A stretch of 64,000 nt of DNA from Vicugna pacos (GCF_048564905.1 NC_132993.1:83297001-83361000), one strand, 5' to 3'. Shown: positions 46,896 through 60,873, counted from the stretch's first letter. Translations and numbers: made by a program. The notes: generated by a model from the sequence alone, not told the origin.

Positions 46896-47164
46896 AGATT
46901 TTTATGTTTTTACAGTAATTGGACAAGTCCCTCTATGGAGGCAACTAGAACTGACTAGAATGTGTAGGGATTAAAGGAGCTAGTTAAATGAAGTTTAAGT
47001 CACAAACTCTGTTTCAACATTTGCTATTTAAAATCTTCAGTGTATGAGCAAAGTATGGTGAACAGTTACAGTGAAAATCAGCAAAGAAAGCACCTTGTCC
47101 TCATCACCAGTGTAGACGGATCACACTATCAAAACTCTTGATTGCCTTTCTCTAGTACTGAGCT

Positions 47165-47283
47165 GTTCTGCTGGAGGGCAGAGCCCATCTTTCCTCTCTG
47201 TAGTCCAGCAGCTAAACCTAAACACTGCCTAGAACTTCGTAGGCCTTCAGTAGGTGCTCATTGAATGAAAAGATGGATGAATG
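47165..47283 (+). mobile_element. L2 (LINE2) 3' terminus
   Basis: GGAGGGCAGAGCCCATCTTT, ACACTGCCTAGAACTTCGTA and GGTGCTCATTGAATGAAAAG, ending in GATGGATGAATGA: the usual L2 3' end with its short terminal repeat. Confidence 0.75.
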
Positions 47284-47329
47284 ACTATTGAACAAGATTT
47301 GGGAGCTTTGGGGCCATCAACTTTGTATA

Positions 47330-47483
47330 ATATTTCTCATGGTAAAAATGTCCGTGGACAGAGTACAAGACGCCAAAGATTTCTTGCTAATTGTAAAGGT
47401 TGTCGCAGACCTTCAATTTGTAAAAAATGCAGTATTTGCCCAGTGCAGTAAAGCAAAGTGCGATGAAACGAGGTATCCCTGTA
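47330..47483 (+). mobile_element. Tigger1-type DNA transposon end
   Basis: AAGGTTGTCGCAGACCTTCA, ATTTGTAAAAAATGCAGTAT and ACGAGGTATCCCTG make up the 3' end of Tigger1 with its terminal inverted repeat, which ends at about 47483 before the L1. The left border is uncertain. Confidence 0.75.
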
Positions 47484-47484
47484 A

Positions 47485-50400
47485 ATGATCACAAGGAATA
47501 CAAAGAAGCAGGGAAACACAGGCCACTCAAAGGTATGAAATGAATCTCCAGAAACCAACCCTAAAGAAATGTAGATCTAGGAATTACCAAAATAACTGTT
47601 TCAAAGATGCTCAGTCAGCTAAAAGAAAACACAGACAAACAAATGAAGTTAGGAAAACAGTGCATGAACAAAGGTAAATTCTATCAGCAAAGAAATGTAA
47701 ATTATAGAAGAGAACCAAATGAATTCTGAGGCTGAGGAATAAAATAACTGAATTGGAAAATTCCCAAAGAAGGGCTCAGCAGCAAATTTGATCAAGCAGA
47801 AGAAAGAATTGGCAAACTTGAAGATGGATCATTTGAAATTTGAGTCAAAGGAACAAAAAGGAAAAAGAATGAAGAAAGCTTAAGGGACTTAGAGGACACC
47901 ATCAAGTAGATGAATGTATATATTATGCAAGTCACAGAAGGAGATGAGAGCAAGAACGGGATAGAGAGCTGATCTGAAGAAATTATGGCTGAAAAATTCT
48001 AAATTTGGAGAAAGAAATGGAATACAAATTCACGACACTCAATGAACTCCAAGTAGAATAAATCCAGAGAGCCACACCAAGACATATAATGATCACACTG
48101 CCAGAAGTCACAGATAAAGGCAGAATCTTGAGAAAAGTGACTCATTATGCACAAAGGAGCTCCTAGAAGATCATCAGCAGAATTCTCAGCAAAAACCTTG
48201 CAGGCAAGAAGGGAATAGGATGGTATATTCAAAGTGTTGAAAGTGCCAACCGAGAATACTATATCCAACAAAACTGTCCTTCAGAAATGAAGGTGAAATT
48301 AAGACTTTGTCATACAAGCAAAAGCAGAGGGAGTTAATCACTACTAGACCTTGATAATGGAGTCCTTCAGATTGAAACAAAGGGATGCTAGATAGCAACA
48401 TGAAATAAAAGGCTCTCTGGTAAAGGTAAATATAAAGATAAATATAGAATCCTGTGGTATTTTGTTGGCACATCAATCACTTTAAATTCTGATATAGAAT
48501 TAAAAAGACAAAGCATAAAAATAACTATAAATCTATGTTAATGGATATATAGTATAAAAAGATGTAACTTGTGATATGAGTAACATAAAATGGGCTGTTA
48601 GAAATGTAAAGGAATAGAATTTTGTTTGCAATTGAAGTTGTCTGTTTAGATTATAATAACTTTAAGATGTCTTACATAATCCCTATAGTAACTACATAAA
48701 AATACTGATAGAAGATACACAAAAGGAATGAGAAAAGTGTCAAAGCATGTCACCCACCACAAAAAAAAAGTCAAAACAAAAAGAAGACAGTAAGAGAAGA
48801 CAAAAAGGACAAAATGCTGTAAGAGTATATAGACAACAGTTAACAAAATGGCATTAAGTCTTTTCCTATCAGTAATTACTTCAAATGTAAATGGATTAAA
48901 CTCTCCAATCAAAAGAAATAGATCGGCTCAATGGATTAAAAAAACCAAAATCCAACTGTATGTTATCTACAAGAATCTTTAGATCTAAAGACACATATGG
49001 ACTAAAAGTGAAAGGACTGAAAAAGATATTCCATGCAAATTGTAACCAAAAGAGGGCAGAGATGGCCATACTTGTATCCAGTAAAATAGGCTTTAAGTCA
49101 AAAAATGTCATAAGAGATGAAAAACATTATATAATGAGAAACATTAGGGTCAGTTCACCTAACATCATAGCTCCCAGATATATGAAGCAAATATTAACAG
49201 ATTGAGGGAACACAATATTAGGAGACTTCAATACCCCACTTTTAGTAGGTTAGGAAACCAGACAAGATCAAAATGAAAAACAGAGGACTTAACAACAATA
49301 CAGATCAATTGAACCTAACAGACACACAGAACATACCATCCAGTAACAGAATATGCATTCTTCTCAAGTGCACATGGGTCATTCTCCAGGATAAACTACA
49401 TGTAGACCACAATAAGTCTTCAATTTAAAAAGATTGACATTATACCAAGTATCCTTCAAACACAGTGGAATGAAACTAGAAATCAACAGCATAAGGAAAA
49501 CTGGAAAACCCACAAATACGTGAGTCTTAACACACTGTTAAAACGGCCAGTGGGTGAAAGAAACAAAGCACCAGGGAAATTAGAAAATATCTTGAGAAAA
49601 TGAAAAATAAAATACAACATCCCAAGATGTATGGGATGCAGTTAAAGCAGTATTAAGAAAGAGGTGTATAGTGGTAAACACTTACATTAAACAAGAAGAA
49701 AGATCTCAAGTCAGCAACCTGACTTTACATCTCAAGGAACTAGAAGAAGACCAAACTAAATCACAAGTTAGCAAAAAAAGGAAATAATAAAGATTAGAAT
49801 AGAAATAAATAAAATAGAGAATAGAAAAACAATAGGAAAAAAATCAAAGAAACTAACAGTTGGTTTTTGAAAATACAAACAAAATTGACAAACCCTTGGC
49901 TGGATTGAACCAAGAAGAAAAGAGAAGATTCAAATAAAATCAGAAATATAAGAGGAGTCATTACAACAGATGCCACAGAAATAAATGGATTATAAGAGAA
50001 TACTATGAACAATTATACTCTAACAATTAGATAACCTAGAAGAAATTGATAAATTCCTACAAATAGACAAAATACCAAACTGAATCATAAAGAAATAAAA
50101 ATCTGTATAGACCTGTAACTAGTGACTAGGAGACTGCAACAGTAATCAAAACCTCCCGACTAGAAAAGCCCAGGACCATATGGCTTCACTGGAGAATTCT
50201 ACCAAACATTTATAGAAGAATCAACACCAATTATCTTCAAAAATTTCCCCTAAATGGAAAAGAACACTTCCAAACTTATTTTATGAGGCTAGCATTACCC
50301 TGATACCAAAGCCAAAGGTACCACAAGAAAACTATAGACCAATATTCCTAATGAACATAGATGCAGAAATTCTCAACAAAATGCTAGCAAACCAAATTCA

Positions 50401-52790
50401 ACTGCGTATCAAAAGGATTATACATGATGATCAAGTAGGATTTTTTTCCTGGAATGCAAGAATGGGTCAACATATGAAAACCAATCAATGTAGTGTATAT
50501 ACCACTTTAATAGAATGAACAAACTCCACAGGATCATCTCAGTTGACACAGAAAAAGCGTTTGCAAAATTCAACACCCTTTTGTGATTAAAAAAAAAAAA
50601 GAACACTCAACAACTTGGAATAGAAAGAAACCACCCCATCATAATAGAAGCCATATATAAAAAGCCCATAGCTAACATACTCAGTGGTGAAACATTGAAA
50701 GCTTCTCCTCCAGGATCAGCAAACAAGGTAAGGATGCCCATTTTCACCACTTCTGTTCAACATAGTACTGGAAGTTGGAGCCAGAGCAATTAGGCAAGAA
50801 AAAGAAATGCCAGGCATCCAAATCAGAAAGGAAGAGGTGAAGTTGTCTCTAAATGCAGATGACACGCTTTTATATATAGATAACCCTAAAGACTTTATCA
50901 AAAAACCTGTTAGAACTAATCAATTCAGTGAAGTTGCAGAATACAAAATCAGCATATAGAGATCAATGTGTTTCTATATACTAAAAATGAGTTGTCTGGA
51001 TAGAAATCAAGAAACCAATCCCATTTACAGTGGGTTTTTTTTGTAAAATAAAATATTTGGGAATATACCAAACCAAGGTGGCAAAAGACTTGTACACTGA
51101 AAACTGTAAAACATTGCTGAAAGATACTGAGGAAGACACAGATGAATGGAAGGACATCTTGTGTTTATGAATTGAAAGACTTAATGATGTTAAAATTACA
51201 TACTGCACAAAGCTATCTACAAATTCAATACAATTCCTATCAAAATCTCAATGGTATTTTTTTCTTCACAGAAATAGAAAAAGTATCCAAAAAATTCATA
51301 TGAAATCTCAAGGGACCTCGAATGACCAACACAACCTTGAATAAGAAAAACAAAGAAGTAGGTTGGAGGCCTCACCTTTTCTGATTTCAAAACATATTAC
51401 AAAGTTATTGTAATGGAAACAGTGTGGTACTTGCATAAACACAGACATATAGTCCAATGGAATAGAATAGGAAGCGCAGAAACAAACAAGACCACACAGT
51501 GGGGAAACAGTCTCCTTAACAGATGGCATTGGGAAAGGTGGGTATCCACTTGCAAAAGAATGAAGTTGTAACTTTACCTTATACCATATTAACTCAGAAG
51601 TGGATTTAAGTCCTGAATATAAGACCTAAAACTATAACACTCCTAGAAGAAAACATAGGGAAAAGCTTCTTGACATTGGCCTTGGCAATGAGTTTTTGGA
51701 TGCGACAACTTAAAGCACAGGCGACAAAAGCAAAAATGGACAAGTGGGATTTTGCACTAAAATAAAAAGTCTTCTGCATAACAAAGGAGACAGTTGACAA
51801 TGAAAAGGCAGCCTACAGAATGGGAGAATGTGTTTGCAAATCATGTATCTGATAAGGGTTAATATCCAAAATATATAAAGAACTTTTACCACTGAACAGC
51901 AGCAATAATAAATAACCTGATTTTAAAATGCACAAAGGAGCTGAATAGATATTTCTCCAAAGAAGATACACAGATGGCCAACGAGCATGTGAAAGGATAC
52001 TCATTAACGCTAGTGATTAAAGAAGTGAATATCAAAACCACATTGAGATATCTCCTCAAGCCCATGAGGATGGCAGCTATTAAAAAACAGAACAAAACAA
52101 AATAATAAATGTTGGTGAGGGTGTGGAGAAATTAATGAGAGCCCTTGTGCACTATTGGCAGAGATATCAAGTGGTTCAGCCACTGTGAAAAACAGCATAG
52201 AGGTTCCTGAAAAAGTTACAGATAGAATTACCACATGATCCAGCAGTCCCATTTTTAAGTATATACTGAAAAGAACCGAAAGGATTTGAAAGAGATATTT
52301 GCACACCCATGTTCATGGCACATTGTTCACAATAGTCAAGAAGAGGAAGCAACTCATGTCCACTGACAAATGAAAGATAAAGAAAATGTGGTGTATATTT
52401 ATAATGGAATATTACTCAGTCTTAAGAAAGAAGGAAATCTTATCACAAGCTACAACCTGGAAGATCCTTGAGGACATTATGCTAAGTGAAATAAGCAAGT
52501 ACAGAGAGACTAATACGGTCTGAGGTATCTAAAATAGTCAAATTCATAGAAACAAAATAGAGTGGTGATTGCTAGGGGTCAGGGGCAGGGAAGATGGGAA
52601 GTTGTTTTTCATTGGGTCTAGAGTTTGAATTTTGCAAAATGAAAAAATTCCAAAGATCTTTTGCACAACAGTGTAATTATAGTTAACAGCACTGGCCTGT
52701 ATAGTTAAAAATGGTTACTCTGGTAAAGTTTGTGTTACATGTTTTTTACTACGGTTTTTTTTTTAACTAAATAAATTTAGTGAGAGCGAT
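47485..52790 (+). mobile_element. Decayed L1, about 5.3 kb
   Basis: ORF1 remains (47580-48350) and ORF2 remains (about 48860-52500), then a 3' UTR to about 52790. The reverse-transcriptase part at 50530-50900 reads DTEKAFAKF and [10 protein letters not shown], the latter being the FADD box with its first residue changed. Many stops, no open stretch above 100 codons. 5' truncated only slightly. It fills the first half of BLVRA intron 5 in the sense direction. Confidence 0.88.
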
Positions 52791-52859
52791 TGAAGAGAGG
52801 ATTTGACCTCAAGTGGACATGTTGATGCACAATAATCAGAAGGTTCCAAATGCACCACC

Positions 52860-53420
52860 ATTAATTTAGCCATTTGGAAAATCAAAATATGTATCAGAGA
52901 ACGTTAAAAAGTTCAGATCTTTTGTAAACCTTATTTTACAGAAATACGTAAAAAGCTTTTTGGGCAGAAGTGTTCATGACAAGAGCTGTAAGAGCAGAAA
53001 ATGGCAAGCAACTTCGGTATATAAAAGTAAGAGAATGGTTAATGGTGAATTACGGTATATTCATCTGATAGAATACTATTCAGGCTCTAAAAGTCATAAA
53101 GATTCTCATCATCATAAGAAAAGTTACATTATACATGGATAAATGCTAAGTGCAGGTTACATAACTATATATATATAGTATTACTTTAAAACAAATATAG
53201 ATGTAAAGGCAGTTTGTTTTAATAGTGGTTATTGGTAGTGGCATTTGGGATGATTTTATTTACTTTATATTTTTCTGTATTTTTCATGTTTTCTATAATG
53301 AGCATAATTTGTTTTAGCAGCACAAAATAGAACAATACATTTTTAAAAATTGTTGAGAAGGTAGCAAATCGTACATACAGTATAATCCTCCCCAAATAAA
53401 AACAAGTTTTAAAAAGTTAC
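52860..53420 (+). mobile_element. Older L1 3' fragment
   Basis: The text around 53040-53110 (AATGGTGAATTACGGTATAT, GATAGAATACTATTCAGGCT, AAAAGTCATAAAGATTCTCA) is the old-L1 phrase for 'ATACAATGGAATACTATGCAGCC'. The 3' end is at about 53420. Separate from the L1 before it. Confidence 0.55.
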
Positions 53421-54109
53421 ACATCATTGGGACAAATCATAGAGAAGTTTAAATATTTAATGTAAAGGAGGAAAATCTTAAGATATATTAAAAGCTCTCC
53501 ATGGACAGAGAAAGTAAATTTATGCTGTATTGCTTCTCTTGGTGGTGGGTAGAATTATAAATTATAGGGATGGAGATCTCATCTTTATGTAAGAAAGAAT
53601 TTTCTGAGAACCGTAACTGTTCGGACATATTTACCCCGGATGCCACAGAAAAGTCCCAGCGCTGCGTTTCCTGTAGTTGGCTAGTGCTTGGTTAGGGGTA
53701 CTTTTTGCATTTTGCATATCACAAATGGAATGGAAAATCTTATTTTTCTCTTCATGGGCACACATAAACTGCCACTGTTGGTCTGGGCAGTGCATGGCCT
53801 GCTCTTCCTCTGTTTTTTCTCAGGATTCTTCTCCGAATTGGTGTTTTTCAAGCCCCATCTGTCACTCCTCCACCAGTCAGATGGGGTAGCTTGCCAAGTT
53901 TGACATATTTAAAGTGGGACAAACTTTTTCTAGTATTTGTATCAACCGTTAAACTAGTTACAAAGCAAGCACCTTATGACATAAGAACTTCTGAGAATTA
54001 AGTCTTAGTTCTTCTACAAAAGCAGCTCTGAATAGGCCAACACAAAAGCCAGAGAAGGAACTGAGTAATAATTCTGGTATTCATCTGACGACATTAGTGA
54101 CCTAAATCC
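53421..54109. other. Intron 5, unassigned
   Basis: AT-rich, no gene or named repeat. Confidence 0.4.
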
Positions 54110-54330
54110 TTATCCTTTTGTAAATTGAGATATAATTTCCTTAAGATAAATTCAGAGATTTTAAATGCAGAGTTAAGTGAATTTTGACGGAGTATATACT
54201 CATGTTATTATTACTCCAGTCAAGGTATAGAACATATTTATTACTCCAGAAAGTTCCCTTAGTGCCCCTCTCCTGTTGGTCCTTTGTCCCCACAGTGACA
54301 TTGATTACCTGTTACTTAAATTCTCTTCAG
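54110..54330 (-). mobile_element. Old L1 3' end, antisense
   Basis: AAATTGAGATATAATTTCCT opens it and CAAGGTATAGAACATATTTA follows, then GAAAGTTCCCTTAGTGCCCC: the stock start of an old L1 3' end read backwards. Confidence 0.6.
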
Positions 54331-54985
54331 ATCACCTCTCAGCTAGGATCTGAGACCATTCCTGTATCGCTTAAATACAAGATAAACATCATGTCACGTA
54401 TCTACATGGGGGAAAAAAAGCAAATGAAACAAAATGGTAACAGTGATTAGCTGGTAGAATTCCAAGTGGTTTTATTTCTTTCTTTATGCTTTTCCACATT
54501 TTTTTCAATTTTCTTCAGTGACATGAATTTATATTTGTACTTCAAAACTAAAAATAAATATAAGTCTATTTCTACCATATGATCACGACCATGAAAAATT
54601 ATTCACAGCAGAATGACAAGAGGGAAATATACCAATATCTTAGTAGTGGTTCTTTCTGGTAAATAGGACCACGAGTATCTTTTATTTCTTCTAATTTTCC
54701 TCCCAAATCTAAAAACACTCATTTATTATTATTTTTATGATAGACAGAACACTCTATTTTGAAAGATGAGGCCAAAATTGGTTCTTTGGGAACCATATAA
54801 TTTATGTGAGAAAGCTGCTGAAACATGTTTGAGGAAATGAAGGGGTTAAGAATTTAGGTCCACTAATTGAAAGCTGCCCTTTTATTTTCTCCTAAGTAAT
54901 TATTTTTTATTTCATAATCCATGACTGTTTCTGGCCTCCTCTTATATTTTTATTGCTGTAACAATTTGTTTCTTTTGGTTTTTTG
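54331..54985. other. Intron 5, unassigned
   Basis: AT-rich. 54500-54620 may be a worn L1 tail. No gene. Confidence 0.35.
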
Positions 54986-55145
54986 AAGCGTATTTATTTT
55001 GAAATAACCCCAAACTTAAAGGAGAGTTATAAATACAGTACAAAGAACTATTTTTTCTTGAATTATTTGAGAGTAAGTTGCCGACCTGATCCCCAATAAT
55101 TTCATGTGTATATCAGCAAATAAAAACATTATGTTACAACATACA
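54986..55145 (-). mobile_element. Old L1 3' fragment, antisense
   Basis: TATTTTGAAATAACCCCAAA, AGTACAAAGAACTATTTTTT and TTTGAGAGTAAGTTGCCGAC are standard for an old L1 3' end read backwards. Confidence 0.6.
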
Positions 55146-55159
55146 ACCATCAAAATGAG

Positions 55160-58100
55160 AAATTGTCACCAAGACACATTTTAATCAAGCTCACAAAAAT
55201 CAAAGACAAAGAGAGAACTTTGAAAGCAGCAAGAAAAAAGGAAGACTCATTATATACAAGAGAATCCTGAAAAGGCTATCAGCAGATTTCTCAGCAGAAG
55301 CCTTGCAGGCCAGGAGGCTCATACATCCAGTGTGCTCAAAGAAGAAACATCAGACAAGAATACTTTATCCAGGAAAATTGTTCTTCGGAAGTGAGGGGTA
55401 AATAAATTCTCTCAGCTTTTGTCTGGGAGAGTCTATCACCTCTAGAGCTGCATTACAAGAAGTGCTAAAGGGAGTTAAAGCTGAAATGAAAAGATGTTTA
55501 ACTAGGAACATGAAACTATATGAAAGTATGAAATTTACTGGTAAAGGTAAATACATAGTCAAATTCACATACTCTAATACTGCAACAGTGATGTAAATCA
55601 CTTTAAACTCTAGTATGTGGGTTAAAAGAAAAAATATTACAAATAACTCTAGCTACAATATTTTGTTAATGGATACACAAGATTAAAAAGATGTAAACTG
55701 GAACACCAAAAAAAGGAAAATTGTGTTGGGGGCTGGTTGGTTTACTTGTAAATTTACTTGCAAATGTGTAGAATTTTTTTTAAACGCAATTGAAGTTGTT
55801 ATCAGCTTAAAACAGACTGCTGTAACTTTAAGATGTACTATGAAAGCCTCATGGTAATAAAATAGAAAAAACAGTAATATATACAAAAATGATAAAGAGA
55901 AAAGAATCAAAGGCTATCATGACAAACAAAAATCATCAGCTTACAAAGAGAGGAAAAAAGGAACTATAAAACAATCAGAAAGCAGTTCACAAAATTGCAG
56001 TGAGTTCTTACCGATCAGTAATTACACTCGGTGTAAATAGCTTAAATTCTCTGATTAAAAGACAAGAGTAGCTCAATGGATAAATAAGAAGCCCAAATAT
56101 ATACTGCCTACAAAAGACACGCTTACAGTTTAAGGATATTCATAGGCTAGAAGTGGAGGAATGGAAAAATAGCCCATGCAAGGGAAAACCAAAAGAAAAC
56201 ACAAAATAGACTTAAAGTCAAAAGCTATATATAACAAGAGAAAAAGAAGATCATTTATAATAAAGGAGTCAGTTTATTAAGAGGATATAAAAATTATAAA
56301 TGTGTTTGCACCCAATGTTGGCGTACATAAACGTGTTAAATATTTATAGATCTGAAGGCAAAACTAGATGGTAATGCAGTAATAGGAGACTTCGATACCT
56401 TGCTCTCAACCGTGGATAGATAATCCAGACAGAAATACATTGTGGAAATAATGTATTTATTACTTATTTATGTATTATTATTTATTTATTATTTATTTCA
56501 TGAGCACATTCATGGTCTAGTGGGGTTCATCCCTGGGTTGCAAGGGTGGCTCAACATACGTAAATCAATAAATGTGATATACCCTGTTAATGTAATGAAG
56601 GAGAAATATCATATGGTCACCTCAATAAATGCAGGACAAGTACTTGACAGAGTTCAGCATCCTTTCATGACAGAACCTCAACAAAATAAGTATAGTAGGA
56701 ATGTTTCTCAATGTAGTAAAGATTATCCACAGCTAACATCATATTCAGAAAGTTAAAAGCCTTTCCTCTTGAGATCAGGATCAGACGAGGATGCCAGTAA
56801 TAACCACTGTGTGCTATTTAACACAGTACTGGAAGCTGAAGCCAGAGTAATCAGGCAAGAATAATAAATAAAAGGCATCCGAATTAGAAGGGAAGAATTA
56901 AAATTGTCTCTTTTCAGGTGACATGATCTTATATATAGAAAACCCCGAAGACCACCAAAAACTGTTAGAACTAATAAATACAGTAAAGTTATAGAATACA
57001 AAACTAATGTACAGAAGTCAGTTGCATTTCTATACACTAACAAACTACCTGAAAGAGAAATTAAGAAAAAGCTCATTTACAGGGCCATCAAAAACAATAA
57101 AATACTTAGGAATAAATTTAACAAGGAAGGTGGAAGAGATGTACGCTGAAAACTACAAGACATCACTGAAAGAGATTCAAGAAGACACAAACGATGGATA
57201 GATAACCTTTGTTCTTGGATTGGAAAAATCAGTATGGTTAAAATGTCTATACCATTATTCAAAGCAATCTGCAGATTCAGTGCAGTCCGTATCAAAATTT
57301 CAATGGCATTTTTCACAGAAGCAGAAAAAAAACTCCTAAAATTTACATGGAATCATAAAAGACTCCAAATGACAAAAGCGTTCTTGAGACGAAAAACAAA
57401 GCTGGAGGCGTCACACCTCCTGACTTCAGCCTACATTGCAGAGCCATAGTAAGCAAAACAGTGTGGTCCTGGCATAAAAACAGGCACATAGACCAGTGGA
57501 ACAGAACAGAGATCCTGGGCACAAACCTTGCATATACCGTCAACTAATTTTTGACACAGGCACCAAGAACACAACCGTGGGGAAAGGATAGTCTCTTCGA
57601 TCAGTGGTGTTGGGAAAACCTAGCTTACTTACGTCATTCACAAAAATTGTCTTGAGATGTATCAAAGACAAATGAAGCTGTTTAAAAAAAAAAGAAAAGA
57701 CTTACCTGAAATTGTAAAACTCTTAGAAGAAAACGACGGGGAAGAATCCTTGACATTGATCTTGATGGTGATTTCTTGGCTAAGACACCAAGCATACAGG
57801 AAATGAAAGCTGAAACAATAAACAGAGAGGTCTGCGTCAAACTAAAGAGCCTTTGCACAGCAAGGAAACAAATCAATAAATTGACAGCCTACAGAATGGG
57901 GGGAATATTTGCAAACTATACATCTGATAACGGGTTAATATTCAAAGTATAAAGAACTTCTAAAACTAATAGCAAAAAAGCAAATAATACAATTTGAAAA
58001 TGGGCAGAGGAACAGAATACCAAAAAGAAGACACAGAGATGGCCAGCAGACCTATGAAAAGGTGCTCAGTATCACTAGTCACCAGGGAAATACAATTCAA

Positions 58101-58996
58101 AATTACGAGATATCCTCACACTCGTCAGAATTGTCAAAAAGACAAGAGACAGTGAGTGCTGGTGAGGATGTAGAGGAAAGGGAACCCTGGTGCACTGCTG
58201 GTGGGAATGTAAATTGGTGCAAACAGTATGGCAAAGAGTATGGGGGGCTCCTCAAAAAATTAAAACTAGAACTACCATGAGATGCAACAGTTCCACTCCT
58301 GGGTTTTTATTCAAAGAAAATGAAAACTAATTAGGAAAAATACATGCCGCCCCTACGTGCAGCATTCTTTTCAATAACCAAGCTACAGAAACAACCTGAC
58401 TTTTTTCTACAGATAAAAAGGCTATATATATACACACACACACATATATACACACACAGTGGAGTATTATTCAGCCACGAAAAAGGAAATCCTGCCATTT
58501 GCAACAACATAAACAGACCTGGAGTGCATTTTGCTAAGTGAAAGAAGTCGGACAGAGAAATACAAATACTGTAATGGTTTCACTTACATGTGGAATCCAA
58601 AAAGAGAGAGAAAAGCCTGTTTCTGTTTCATAGAAACAGAGGTTGGAATGGTTGTTGCCTTGGGCTGGGGGAAGGGGGAATAGGGCAATGTAGGTCAAAG
58701 GGTGCAAATTTTCAGTTATAAGAAGAGTAAGTTCTGGGGTTCTAATGTACAGCCTGGTGATTATAGTTAATAACATGGAATCATGGACTTGAAAGTTGCG
58801 GAGGGTAGGTCTTAAGCGTTTTCATCACACACACAAAGATTTAACCGTCAGGCGATGGATGTGTGAACTATCTTGATTCTAGTCATCATTCCACAGGGCG
58901 TATGTATATCAAATCCATACATTGTACACTTTAAATATATACAATCATACTTGCCCATTATCCCTCAATTTTAAAAAGTTAAAAAAAAAAAAAAGG
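55160..58996 (+). mobile_element. Decayed L1, 3.8 kb, 5' truncated
   Basis: Starts inside the end of ORF1 (CAGCAGATTTCTCAGCAGAA near 55280). ORF2 pieces follow, including 57007-57198 (FTGPSKTIKYLGINLTRKVE) and 57234-57446 ([20 protein letters not shown]), then the 3' UTR and an A-run at 58981-58994. The ORF2 middle around 56440-56500 is replaced by an ATTT-rich stretch. Dead. It ends only about 60 bases before exon 6 of BLVRA, in the sense direction. Confidence 0.88.
58424..58460 (+). repeat. TA/CA simple repeat
   Basis: TATATATATACACACACACA and a second short run inside the L1 3' UTR. Likely to vary in length. Confidence 0.85.
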
Positions 58997-59053
58997 AAAT
59001 AACACCATTGATGCTGACGGCCTTTTTTTTTCACTCCATCTTTGTCATGACAG

Positions 59054-59161
59054 GGAAAGTCCTGCATGAGGAGCACGTTGAACTCTTGATGGAGGAGTTT
59101 GCATTCCTGAAAAAAGAAGTGGTGGGGAAGGACCTGCTGAAAGGGTCTCTCCTCTTCACAG
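59054..59161 (+). CDS. BLVRA exon 6: residues 118-154
   Basis: The acceptor CATGACAG ends at 59053 and the donor ACAG|GTCAGT begins at 59162. The 108 bases complete Gly118 and give [18 protein letters not shown], then [17 protein letters not shown], plus one base of Ala154. [12 protein letters not shown] includes glutamates that lie near the substrate in this enzyme. I see no change from the human sequence as I recall it. The upstream L1 tail lies very near, yet the acceptor has a usable pyrimidine tract (CACTCCATCTTTGTC). Confidence 0.97.
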
Positions 59162-59949
59162 GTCAGTCTTCGGTGGGATCACAGGCCATGCGTGGCTGGT
59201 GAGGCCGGAAGGCCAGCTGGGTTCTTCCCTAACTCTTAGAATGTGAGCTTGGATTCATTCGTTCCTCCTAAAGACTCTCAGACTGAGGGCCAATTTACTT
59301 TCACTTACCCACGCATCCCCAGATGATAAAAATGTCTATTGTTTTTCTTTCTTCAAATGAGATTTAATTGCTCAGTGGGCTTTGGAGGAAAAGTGTCTTA
59401 GAAATCTCAAGTACGTTTCTGTCGCTGGCCCGGTCTGCTGGGTAGAATGTTCTTTCATGAACCCTTAATGAGTTGGAGGTTACTTTCCACGGGAGGTTGA
59501 CAGTGAGATCTCTGTTTTTAAAAAGGACTGAGAGAAAGGTTCTTGGAGGAGAGGACATGTTTATACTTCTCTGTGGAGCAAACAGAATATGCACAGTTCC
59601 CTTCTCTCTCCATCAAGTTACAAGGACGTTGGCTGCAGCCAGAATATTTGACCTGCCATGTGTTTAGCGATTTACTTTACGTTCGGCATTCTCTGAGCAC
59701 CTCTGTTAGCAATAAGAAATGACCATTGGAGCTTCCTGCTCTGTAGTCTCCTTTGGGTGGATTCCTAGGACTTGTCTACACCCAGAGGTATCTGGGCCAC
59801 CTTTCCCGAGGGCTTTCATTACAGAAAGGAAACCCTGACGTGCTCTGGCATTGTTAAGTGGTAGAACCATCCACCCCTTCATGACAGTCCAGAAAATACA
59901 GTGGAATGTCATTTCAGAATCCATCTTCATCCTTTAAAACGATGGTATC
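59162..59949. other. Intron 6, start
   Basis: No gene or named repeat. Confidence 0.4.
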
Positions 59950-60190
59950 ATGAGAGTTGTGGCAACAAGTAGTAATAACCATCAATCTGCACCAGGAGCT
60001 GTGCTGTGTGTGAGACGGGTTACTTCATGTTAATTCATAGGATAACCCTCTGAAGTGGGTATATATTAGCCCCATTATAAAGTTTTTTTTTTTTAAATGA
60101 AGCTGAGAGAGGCAGGTAGCTTCACAAAGTTGACCCAGCAGTTACGTGGCAGGGGCAGACAGGCGCTCAGACCTGGGATGTCTGCTCAGC
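59950..60190 (+). mobile_element. MIR element
   Basis: AACCATCAATCTGCACCAGG, GTTAATTCATAGGATAACCC, GCCCCATTATAAAGTTTTTT and GGCGCTCAGACCTGGGATGT follow the MIR order on the + strand. Intron 6. Confidence 0.75.
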
Positions 60191-60873
60191 CCTCTCAGAG
60201 AACAGAAGCCCAGGGGAGATGCTTTTCTTTGGTTAAGTCCGCTACTCAGGCCCTAGTGATGTCCAGCCTTGTTGTCTACCAAGCTTACAATCTTTGTTCA
60301 CTTTTATTTATAACTTGTTATCTTTTTTTTTAGAACATATCCATAATTATGAATTAAGTCAATAAAGTTCATAAGAAATCTTTGGCTTATAGAGCAATGT
60401 AAACAGGTGTGAGGGCTTTTAAATCTACGTTATGTTTGATTTGCATTCCTTTGTTTATTTTTTGGAAGGGAGGCAATTAGGTTTTCATTTATTTATTTTC
60501 TCACTAAGAGGATGTGTACGTAGGTGCACGTGTGTGTGCATGTGTGTTTACATACATACACAGTACATGCACACACACGTGCACACACATACAAGCCTCA
60601 AATGTTTTTCTATTATCCTGTGGGCTCGATGGACCGCTGTTTCCAATCAAATGTTCTCTTTTACTGACAAACCGAATTGAATAAACAAGATGAAAGGGAG
60701 ATGCCTTTCTGAAAGTCTCCATCAGTATCCATCATCAGCACACCCAAGCCGTAAGGCAAGGTCATGTTGTCCTGATCACCCAGCCACATGTGTCTGCCCC
60801 CTGCGACACCCGCCTCCACCCGCAGCCGCCAGCCCCTCACCTCCGGTTCCCACGTGTCTGTGATTCCCCACAG
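60191..60873. other. Intron 6, end, with GT/CA-rich stretch
   Basis: 60515-60600 is a mixed TGTG / CACA-rich stretch, near an inverted repeat (GTGCACGTGTGTGTG against CACACACACGTGCAC). The acceptor CCCCACAG ends at 60873. No gene. Confidence 0.5.
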
